64,000 bases of DNA, taken from the NCBI RefSeq assembly GCF_900156155.1, contig NZ_FTMD01000002.1:459136-523135 (forward strand), written 5' to 3'. Origin of the DNA: Aromatoleum tolulyticum. Its GTDB lineage: Bacteria; Pseudomonadota; Gammaproteobacteria; Burkholderiales; Rhodocyclaceae. A program made the translations under genes and the position numbers. Below, one piece after another: positions 54,126-61,255 of this stretch (the stretch's first letter is position 1; each line of letters begins with the position of its first letter). Below the pieces are notes generated by a model. It was given only the letters and a program-made list of their open reading frames with translations, was not told the DNA's origin and searched no databases.

Positions 54126-54791
54126 TCAGCTTGCCGCCGCGGGCACGGACGCCACTGCGTCCGCACGCCGCCGGCCCTCGAACACGCGCTTCGCAGCGAG
54201 GAGCAGCCCGAGCACGGCGAAACCTCCGGGCGGCAGGATCATCAGCAAGGCGCCCTCGTAGGCCGGCACGCGCATTTCGAGGAACGCGAAGCTCGGGCCG
54301 AGCAACAGGCTCGCCTGCGCGAACAGCGTCCCCGCACCGAAAACCTCGCGGATCAGCCCGATCACGGTCAGCGCCAGCGTGAAGCCGAGTCCGGTCGCCA
54401 AGCCGTCGACGGCGGAGGCCGCGACGCCGTTCTTGCTCGCGAACGCTTCCGCGCGCCCGAGGATCGCGCAATTGACCACGATGAGTGCGATGAAGAGCCC
54501 CAGCACCTTGTACAGCTCGTGCGCCCACGCATTCAGCGCGAGATCGACGATCGTCACCAGCGTCGCGATCAGCACGACGAAGACGGGGATGCGGACCTGG
54601 GTGCTGACCACGTCGCGGATGAGCGATACGAGCATGTTCGACACGACCAGTACCGCGGTAGTCGCCAGGCCCATCGCGAGCGCGTTGGTGCCGGAGGTCG
54701 TCACCGCCATAGTCGGGCACAGCGCGAGCATCTGCGAGAACACGACGTTGTTCCCCCACAGCCCCTCGCGCAGGATGCGTGCGTGGCTCAT
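54126..54791 (-). CDS. rnfE: Rnf complex subunit E
   Basis: Protein of 221 residues with six membrane helices and the RnfE/NqrD signature ILREGLWGNNVVFSQMLALC, followed by PTMAVTTSGTNAL and IVVNCAILGRAEAFASKN, where a conserved Cys helps hold an iron site with RnfA. Its ATG overlaps the rnfG stop (ATGA). Confidence 0.95.
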   Translation of the reverse strand: MSHARILREGLWGNNVVFSQMLALCPTMAVTTSGTNALAMGLATTAVLVVSNMLVSLIRDVVSTQVRIPVFVVLIATLVTIVDLALNAWAHELYKVLGLFIALIVVNCAILGRAEAFASKNGVAASAVDGLATGLGFTLALTVIGLIREVFGAGTLFAQASLLLGPSFAFLEMRVPAYEGALLMILPPGGFAVLGLLLAAKRVFEGRRRADAVASVPAAAS

Positions 54792-55423
54792 GAGCGACCT
54801 CCCAGGATTTCGGCGCGCTGCGCCGAGAAGAATTCCAGCCCGGAACGGACCGCCTTCACCACCGCACGCGGCGTGATCGTCGCCCCCGCGAAGGCGTCGA
54901 ACACGCCGCCGTCCTTCTTCACGGCCCATTGCGCAGGCACCGGTTCGGCGAGCGACTTGCCGGCGAAGCCGTCGATCCACGGCGACTTCGCGCGGTCGAT
55001 CTTGTCGCCCAGCCCGGGTGTCTCTGCGTGTTTCAGCACGCGCACGCCGAGAACGCGGCCGTCCGCATCGACAGCCATCAGCAGCGCCACCTCGCCGGCG
55101 TAGCCACGCTCCGCCATACGGAAGACGGCGCCCACGGCAGCGCCCGCGCGACGGGCGACGTGCACCCGCACCGCCCCGCGCGCGCCGTCGACCTCCACCA
55201 CATCCGCCAACAGGTCGTTGTCGGCGAAACCTTCGGGCATGACCTGCGCGAGGGTGTTACGCAGATCAGTCGCTTCGGCGGCGGCAATGGGCGCCTTCGT
55301 CGCACCATGCGCCCACGTCAGCGCAGCGCCGGCCAGCAGGGCCGACACGGCAAGCAGGACGGGCTGGTAGCCGAGCCGCTCGCGGATCGCGGCGATGCCG
55401 CCCGGGGTCTCTGGAACACTCAT
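54788..55423 (-). CDS. rnfG: Rnf complex subunit G (FMN-binding)
   Basis: Protein of 211 residues with one N-terminal membrane helix (VLLAVSALLAGAALTWAHG) and a periplasmic FMN domain. The covalent flavin site is AFAGATITPRAV, where the Thr in GAT carries FMN. It also shows HAETPGLGDKI. It passes electrons between RnfD and the membrane part of the complex. Overlaps rnfD and rnfE by 4 bp each. Confidence 0.95.
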   Translation of the reverse strand: MSVPETPGGIAAIRERLGYQPVLLAVSALLAGAALTWAHGATKAPIAAAEATDLRNTLAQVMPEGFADNDLLADVVEVDGARGAVRVHVARRAGAAVGAVFRMAERGYAGEVALLMAVDADGRVLGVRVLKHAETPGLGDKIDRAKSPWIDGFAGKSLAEPVPAQWAVKKDGGVFDAFAGATITPRAVVKAVRSGLEFFSAQRAEILGGRS

Positions 55424-56505
55424 TCGGCACTCCCTTGCGTCGCCCGGATCGGCGCACCGCGCCGCGTCCGCCCCAGGATCCGCGGGCGGCAATAGCGGTC
55501 GATGACCGGCGTCAGCGCATTGAACAGCAGCACCGCGAAGGCGATCCCTTCGGGATAGCCGCCCCAGCTGCGGATGATCCAGGTCAACAGGCCGATGCCG
55601 ATGCCGTAGAGCAGTTGCCCGGACGCCGTGTTCGGCGAGGTGACGTAGTCGGTCGCGATGAAGAACGCGCCCAGCACGACCGCGCCGGAGGCGAGATGCG
55701 TCGTCGCGGAAAGGTAGTGGCCGGGATCGATCGCGTGCGCCACCACGGCGGGCAGCGCAACGCCGGCCAATACGCAGACCGGGATGTGCCAGCGGATCAC
55801 GCCGCGCGCCAGCAGGTAGAGTCCGCCCAGAAGCAGCAGCAACGCACCGGTCTCGCCGAGGCTGCCCGCGCGGACACCATGCCACGCCGCAAGCGCCCCG
55901 CCGGCCGCATCGAGCGCCTGCGCGAGGTCGATGCCGCGCGACAGCTCGGTCTTGGCATGGCCGAGGAGCGAGGCCGAGGTCACCGCATCGGGCACCGGCA
56001 GCGTCCCCAGCGTGATGTGCAGGCCTTCCATGAAACCAGGCGCACCCGCCGACCCGAGCGGCAGCGGCGCCACCCAATGGGTCATCGCCACCGGGAAGGA
56101 CACCAGCAGCGCAACGCGCGCCACCATCGCCGGATTGAACAGGTTCTGGCCAAGCCCGCCGTACACCTGCTTGCCGATCGCAATTGCGATGACACCCCCG
56201 AGCGCACCGATCCAGCCCGGCGCCCACGGCGGCAGCGAGAGTGCGAGCAGCCAGCCGGTGAGCAGCGCCGAACCGTCCCACAGTCGGCTCTCGCAGCCGC
56301 GCAAACGCTGGCAAAACGCTTCCGTGAGCAGGCACGCCCCGACCGTGATCACGAACAGATGTACCGCTGGCCAACCAAAGAGCCAGAAGCCGAACAGGGT
56401 CGCCGGCAGCAGCGCCAGTTGCACGCGACGCATCGTGCGCCCGACGTCCGTTCCCGCATGGGCATGGGGAGCCGGCGCCGGCATGAATTGATCGCGACCG
56501 CTCAT
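55420..56505 (-). CDS. rnfD: Rnf complex subunit D
   Basis: Protein of 361 residues with about nine membrane helices (HLFVITVGACLLTEAF, GWIGALGGVIAIAIGKQVYG, NLFNPAMVARVALL). In RnfD/NqrB the FMN-carrying Thr sits in a (S/T)-x-A-T motif; here the corresponding loop reads PDAVTSASLLGHAK, giving Ser in the Thr position. The start at 56505 overlaps the rnfC stop. It forms the ion-conducting membrane core. Confidence 0.93.
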   Translation of the reverse strand: MSGRDQFMPAPAPHAHAGTDVGRTMRRVQLALLPATLFGFWLFGWPAVHLFVITVGACLLTEAFCQRLRGCESRLWDGSALLTGWLLALSLPPWAPGWIGALGGVIAIAIGKQVYGGLGQNLFNPAMVARVALLVSFPVAMTHWVAPLPLGSAGAPGFMEGLHITLGTLPVPDAVTSASLLGHAKTELSRGIDLAQALDAAGGALAAWHGVRAGSLGETGALLLLLGGLYLLARGVIRWHIPVCVLAGVALPAVVAHAIDPGHYLSATTHLASGAVVLGAFFIATDYVTSPNTASGQLLYGIGIGLLTWIIRSWGGYPEGIAFAVLLFNALTPVIDRYCRPRILGRTRRGAPIRATQGSAE

Positions 56506-58049
56506 GCGCACACTCCGGATTCCTCGTTCGCGTCCTCGGCAACCTTCTCCGTGACCGGCGCCGACTGCTTGGCAGCCGCTGCGGCTGCCAGGGACGCGGC
56601 CGCGCGCCGGGCAAGCGCCTCGGCCTTGTCGCGCTCCTCGCGTTCGAGCCGCTCGGCTTTCGCCCGCGTGAGGGTGCGGATCGTTTCATTGCGCTGCGTG
56701 CCGCGTGTCCGCGCAGCGAGTTCGCCCTTCGCATGGTGGAAGTACTGCACCAGCGGGATGCGCGACGGACACACGTAGGCGCAGCATCCGCAGGCGATGC
56801 AGTCCGCGAGGCCGAAGCCCGCGGCCTTATCGACCTCGCCGACACGGACCCGTGCGGCGATCTCCAGCGGCAGGAGACCGACCGGGCACGCCCGCATGCA
56901 ATCACCGCAGCGGATGCACGGACCGCCGTCGCCCTCGCCCACCTCCGCCGCATCGAGCACCAGAATTCCGCCCGTGCCCTTGATCACCGGCACTTCCAGC
57001 GTGGGTACCTGCATCCCGGTCATCGGCCCGCCCAGCAGCAGGCGCGCGGGGCCGCCATGATCGACGCGCAGCCCGCCGCAGAACGCGAGCACCTCCCCGG
57101 CGAGCGTGCCGATCGGCACTTCGACGTTCCCCGGTTCGCGTACGCAGGCGCCATTTACGGTGACGAGGCGCGACACCAGCGGACGCCCGAACCGGACTGC
57201 GTTGCGCACCGCCACCGCGGTACCGACGTTATGCACGACGACGCCGATATCGGACGGACGCCCTTCGGCCGGCACCTCGCGCCCGGTCAGGACCAGGATG
57301 AGATGCTTCTCCGAACCCATCGGATAGCGCGTCGGGATCACCTCGACGCGGATGCGCGCGTGCCCGGCAACGGCCGCCCGCATCACCGCGATCGCTTCCG
57401 GCTTGTTGTCTTCGATACCGATCCGCGCCTCGCGCGCACCGGTCGCGTGCAGCATGATCGCGATGCCGTCGACGGCCTCCGCCGCGCGGTCGCGCATCAG
57501 GCGATCGTCGCAGGAGAGGAAGGGCTCGCACTCGCTCGCGTTGATGATCAGCAGCTCGACGCGCGCGCCGAGTCCGCCCGAGAGCTTCACCGCCGACGGA
57601 AACGCAGCGCCGCCGAGTCCGACAACGCCCGCGCGCGCCACGCGCCGGCCGATCTCCGCCGGATCGAGCGCGAACGGATCGTCGCAGGCTTCCAGCTCGC
57701 ACCATTCGTCGCGCCCGTCGCTCTCGATCGTGATCCCCCGCACCGGCAATCCGGACGGATGCGGCGCGACGATGTCGCCGATCGCGATCACGCGGCCGGA
57801 GGTCGGCGCGTGGATCGCCGCGGACACCGCGCCCTGCGGCTCGCCGATGCGCTGGCCCTTCCTGACGTGATCGCCCACCGCGACGACGGCGCGCGCCGGG
57901 CTGCCGATGTGCTGCACCAGTGGCACGTAAAGACGGGCCGGCGGCGGCATCACGCGCAAGGGTGCGTCCGCGGCGGGACGCTTGTGGTCGTCGGGATGCA
58001 CGCCGCCGCTGAAACGCGCCGTGCGCAGGAATCGATCGAGAATACCCAT
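56502..58049 (-). CDS. rnfC: Rnf complex subunit C (NADH and iron-sulfur)
   Basis: Protein of 515 residues. It has a flavin/NADH-binding region (GLGGAAFPSAVKLSGG, INASECEPFLSCDDRLM), a SLBB-like part (VNGACVREPGNVEVPIGT) and two ferredoxin motifs, CIRCGDCMRACPVG and CIACGCCAYVCPSR. The C-terminal 70 residues are a charged Ala/Lys/Glu-rich helix, shorter than in E. coli. It exchanges electrons with NAD at the cytoplasmic face. Confidence 0.95.
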   Translation of the reverse strand: MGILDRFLRTARFSGGVHPDDHKRPAADAPLRVMPPPARLYVPLVQHIGSPARAVVAVGDHVRKGQRIGEPQGAVSAAIHAPTSGRVIAIGDIVAPHPSGLPVRGITIESDGRDEWCELEACDDPFALDPAEIGRRVARAGVVGLGGAAFPSAVKLSGGLGARVELLIINASECEPFLSCDDRLMRDRAAEAVDGIAIMLHATGAREARIGIEDNKPEAIAVMRAAVAGHARIRVEVIPTRYPMGSEKHLILVLTGREVPAEGRPSDIGVVVHNVGTAVAVRNAVRFGRPLVSRLVTVNGACVREPGNVEVPIGTLAGEVLAFCGGLRVDHGGPARLLLGGPMTGMQVPTLEVPVIKGTGGILVLDAAEVGEGDGGPCIRCGDCMRACPVGLLPLEIAARVRVGEVDKAAGFGLADCIACGCCAYVCPSRIPLVQYFHHAKGELAARTRGTQRNETIRTLTRAKAERLEREERDKAEALARRAAASLAAAAAAKQSAPVTEKVAEDANEESGVCA

Positions 58050-58062
58050 GTCCTGCTCCTCC

Positions 58063-58593
58063 TCAGCCCCGCAACGCCGGTTTCGGCCAGAACCACTGCT
58101 GCAGCGTGACCGGCAGCGGCTGCATCACCATCGCCTCGGTCGGGCATTGATCGATGCATTGCGCGCAGCCGCTGCAGGAATCGCGCATCACGTTGTGGAT
58201 CTGCTTGGGCCCGCCCAAAATCGCGTCGGTCGGACACGCGCGGATGCAGCGCGTGCAGCCGATGCAGATCGATTCGTCGATCTCGGCGACCAGCGGTCCC
58301 GGATCGTCCGCCCCGCCCAGATCGACGCTCACGCCCAGGCGCTGCGCGATGGTCACCGCGAGCGAACGCCCGCCGGGCGGGCAGCATGCCGGCGACGCCT
58401 GGCCCGCCGCGATCGCCGCCGCGGCGCCGGCGCAGCCGGGAAAGCCGCACTGGCCGCAGTTCGAGCCGGGCATCAGTGCCTCGATCTCCTCGACGAGCGG
58501 ATTGCCCTCCACCTGGAAGAAGCGGTTGGCGAATCCGAGTACCGTTCCCAGCACCGCGCCGAGGATCGTGAGACTGAGGATGGCGGCAAGCAT
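58063..58593 (-). CDS. rnfB: Rnf complex subunit B (ferredoxin-like)
   Basis: Protein of 176 residues. An N-terminal anchor helix is followed by the Fe-S domain with GSNCGQCGFPGCAG and a later ACCP, and two [4Fe-4S] motifs CIGCTRCIRACPTD and CSGCAQCIDQCPTE. It receives electrons from ferredoxin. Lies 13 bp upstream of rnfC. Confidence 0.95.
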   Translation of the reverse strand: MLAAILSLTILGAVLGTVLGFANRFFQVEGNPLVEEIEALMPGSNCGQCGFPGCAGAAAAIAAGQASPACCPPGGRSLAVTIAQRLGVSVDLGGADDPGPLVAEIDESICIGCTRCIRACPTDAILGGPKQIHNVMRDSCSGCAQCIDQCPTEAMVMQPLPVTLQQWFWPKPALRG

Positions 58594-58605
58594 GATGTGA
58601 TCTCC

Positions 58606-59187
58606 TCAGGCGGGGATGAGACCGGAAAAGCCCATGAAGGCGAGGCTCAATAGACTGATCGTGATGAAGGCCGCGGGGGCCCCGGAGAAGGCGGCCGGCA
58701 CGCCGGCGAGCGCGAGGCGTTCGCGCAGGCCCGCGAAGATGAGCAGGACGATCGTGAAACCGAGCGCGGAGCCGAAGCCGAACAGCACGCTCTTCACGAA
58801 GCCGTAGCCCTGCTGCACGTTCAGCAGCGCCACGCCCAGCACCGCGCAGTTCGTCGTGATCAGCGGCAGGTAGATGCCGAGGCTCTCGTACAGCGCCGGG
58901 CTCGTCTTGCGAATCGCCATCTCGGTGAATTGCACCGCGGCGGCGATGACGAGGATGAAGCTCAGGATGCGCAGGAAGCCGAGGTCGAACGGCGCCAGCA
59001 GCCAGTGTTCGAGCATCCAGCTCGCCGCAGCGGCAAGCGTGATCACGAAGGTGGTCGCGAGCCCCATCCCCAGCGCGGCATCGACGCTCTTCGACACACC
59101 CATCGTCGGACACAGGCCGAGAAACTTCACGAGGACCACGTTGTTGATGAGCGCGGTCGAGAGGAGCAGCAGCAGATATTCGTTCAT
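58606..59187 (-). CDS. rnfA: Rnf complex subunit A
   Basis: Protein of 193 residues with six membrane helices and the signature [20 protein letters not shown] and [20 protein letters not shown], homologous to RnfE. The Cys in these loops form the iron site between RnfA and RnfE. The ATG overlaps the stop of the RseC-domain gene (ATGA). Confidence 0.95.
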   Translation of the reverse strand: MNEYLLLLLSTALINNVVLVKFLGLCPTMGVSKSVDAALGMGLATTFVITLAAAASWMLEHWLLAPFDLGFLRILSFILVIAAAVQFTEMAIRKTSPALYESLGIYLPLITTNCAVLGVALLNVQQGYGFVKSVLFGFGSALGFTIVLLIFAGLRERLALAGVPAAFSGAPAAFITISLLSLAFMGFSGLIPA

Positions 59188-59708
59188 GCCACGCGCTCCT
59201 GGTTGCCGGTACTGCCCGAAAGCGCGCTCGCGTGGCGCAGCACCCGCGGCCCCTCCGCCGCCCGCGCACCGGCCCACCGCGCAAGCGCGAGGCCCGCAGC
59301 CAGACCGCCCGCCATCGCCACGGCGGTCATCGACTCACCGGCGCCCGCCATTTCCGCCAGGAGCGCGGCACCGAGCATCACCGCCAGCGGCAGCGCGTAC
59401 GCCGTCAGCGCTGCCCGCGCCAGCGCGTCGTCGCGCAGACCGACAACGATCCTGTCACCGACGGCAAGGCGGTCGGCCGCGACCGGAACACAGCGCGCCG
59501 CGAGGCGCCCCGCCCTGCCGCCCCCCGCCGCGCGCGCGAGCGTCGCAGCCCCGCACAGCGAGGCCGACGCACACGCGCCGCATCCGCTACGGTGCTCGGG
59601 CTGAAGCCAGGCGACCTGCCCTTCGATGGCGACCACACGCGCCTCGGCTTCGACAAGTCGAAGTCCCCGGTCGTAGTTTTCCGCAGGAGAGTGATAGCCT
59701 TGGCTCAT
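59184..59708 (-). CDS. RseC/SoxR-reducing family membrane protein leading the rnf operon
   Basis: Protein of 174 residues. The N-terminal cytoplasmic domain has the Cys-rich motif [13 protein letters not shown] near residue 42, and two membrane helices follow ([39 protein letters not shown]). It is of the RseC type, thought to work with Rnf/Rsx in keeping SoxR reduced. It is placed before rnfA with a 4-bp overlap, so it is part of the same transcript. The promoter must lie in 59709-59946. Confidence 0.88.
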   Translation of the reverse strand: MSQGYHSPAENYDRGLRLVEAEARVVAIEGQVAWLQPEHRSGCGACASASLCGAATLARAAGGGRAGRLAARCVPVAADRLAVGDRIVVGLRDDALARAALTAYALPLAVMLGAALLAEMAGAGESMTAVAMAGGLAAGLALARWAGARAAEGPRVLRHASALSGSTGNQERVA

Positions 59709-59946
59709 TGGTTGATATCAAACAGTTTCTTTTACAAACGATACAATTTCCTCCGGACCTTCGTCAATACTGTCACACGATAAATTTGCACATCAGGAAC
59801 GGTTGATCCGCCAAAGTCCGGGCCGGCCGCGCTCATGCGGCCTGCGCTTCCGGCCTCTGTTCCACCGGATCCGGCTTGCACGCGAACCGGCTCGGTCGCG
59901 TGGCGCGACCCAGCGCCGTCCTCGCACAGTCCGGCGGACTTATAGG

Positions 59947-60453
59947 TCAGCGCGTTGCCTGAAATGCGGGATGGAATTGGACGCTGCCGTGAGCGGCAGC
60001 AGTGTCAAGCGATAGCGCAAGAAAGAACTCGGGCGGGACGCCCTCCAACACGAGCGCGGGACTGTTCGCAAAGCCGAAACGGGTATAGAACGCCGGATCA
60101 CCGACGAGCACACAGCCGTTCGCGCCGATCCTGCTGAGCTCGGCAAGCCCTCTTTCCATCAGCGCCCGCCCGATACCACGGCCTTGCCACTCCGGCTCGA
60201 CCGAAATCGGGCCGAGTCCATACCAGCCGACAGCTCCATCACTGATGCTTACCGGCGAGAGCGCGATGTGCCCCACGACGCGGCCGGCCTCTTCGGCGAC
60301 GAGCGAGACTGAAAGCGCGTGATCGGCCCGCAGGGCGCGGATGATGAACTGCTCGGTTTGATGGCTGTATGGATGCGAGAGGAAAGCACGTCGAGTGACT
60401 TGCTCGATTGCCTCTTCGTCGGAGGGTGCTTCGGGCCGGATGGTTGTAGTCAT
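59947..60453 (-). CDS. GNAT-family N-acetyltransferase
   Basis: Protein of 168 residues with a GNAT fold: IRPEAPSDEEAIEQVTRRAF, GHIALSPVSI and the acetyl-CoA loop VEPEWQGRGIGRALMERGL (Q-x-x-G-x-G/A), then LVGDPAFYTRFGF typical of the YhbS-like group. Substrate unknown. It is upstream of the rnf operon on the same strand, separated by 238 bp. Confidence 0.88.
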   Translation of the reverse strand: MTTTIRPEAPSDEEAIEQVTRRAFLSHPYSHQTEQFIIRALRADHALSVSLVAEEAGRVVGHIALSPVSISDGAVGWYGLGPISVEPEWQGRGIGRALMERGLAELSRIGANGCVLVGDPAFYTRFGFANSPALVLEGVPPEFFLALSLDTAAAHGSVQFHPAFQATR

Positions 60454-60638
60454 GGCGTTAAAGATAAGCCCTCATGGCATCCTGAAGGCCATCGAGACGG
60501 TTCCCGTGGACGGCCTACGGACGCCGGACATGGTGGCGCCCCGCGACGATGGAGGCAGGAAGGGCCATCGCCGCCGCGTTGCAGGTGCTCTGAGCGGACG
60601 GAACCGGCCGGACGTGGGTAAGGTCCGGCCGACCGGGT

Positions 60639-61112
60639 TCAGTAGCCGTAGTCGGCGACTTGCCCGCCGATGATGCCGCCGACGACGGCCCCCACGGCGG
60701 TCGCCGCGACGCGGCCGCTGCCCCGGCCGATCTGGTTGCCGATGAGCCCGCCGGCTACGGCGCCGACGGCCTGACCCACGACGCGATCGCGCCGCTGGTC
60801 GTCGTATCGGCGGTACGAATCGGAGCGCTCCTCATAGTAAGGCTCGGGCGGGTAATACTCGGTGCGGCCCCGATACTCGACGCGCTCGCGATAGACGGGC
60901 GGAGGATCCCTATAGATCACGCGCGGCTCGCGGTAAACGATCCGCCGCTCACGGTAGACCACTCGCGGCTCGTCGTAGACATCCCGCTCGACGATCCGCT
61001 CGACGCGGTGACGTCGGTCGCAGTTTTCGTCGTCGTCCCAGTCGTGACCAGCCAGTGCATTGGTGCTGATCACCGTCGTGGCAATCAGAACCGGGATCCA
61101 GTACTTGACCAT
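60639..61112 (-). CDS. Glycine-zipper envelope protein with Tyr/Arg repeats
   Basis: Protein of 157 residues. A signal peptide (cleavage at ALA-GH) is followed by a highly charged middle part built from about eight degenerate repeats of the form (V/I)(V/I/E)YRE(R/P) ending near residue 85, and a C-terminal glycine-zipper pair (GAVAGGLIGNQIGRGSG, AVVGGIIGGQVADYGY) as in 2TM-glycine-zipper (Rick_17kDa-like) proteins. GGAGG lies 5 bp before the ATG. Probably an outer-membrane or periplasmic protein; no lipobox is seen. Confidence 0.83.
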   Translation of the reverse strand: MVKYWIPVLIATTVISTNALAGHDWDDDENCDRRHRVERIVERDVYDEPRVVYRERRIVYREPRVIYRDPPPVYRERVEYRGRTEYYPPEPYYEERSDSYRRYDDQRRDRVVGQAVGAVAGGLIGNQIGRGSGRVAATAVGAVVGGIIGGQVADYGY

Positions 61113-61255
61113 CGTAACCTCCACATGAAAGCGCTGCCGATGAGTTCATCAACGCGCGCCCTGCGGCGGCAGGTTACTGGCCGTTGTGTGGATTTGTAAG
61201 ACGCCTGAATGGCGGCTCGCCGACCGGTTTCTGCCGGCGAGCCGTTTCCCGCTCA

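Noticed and set aside
59712..59721. TTGATATCAA in front of the rnf operon as an FNR/ANR box
   Set aside because: FNR boxes need four bases between TTGAT and ATCAA; here the halves are directly joined, and the site is only 3 bp from the start codon.
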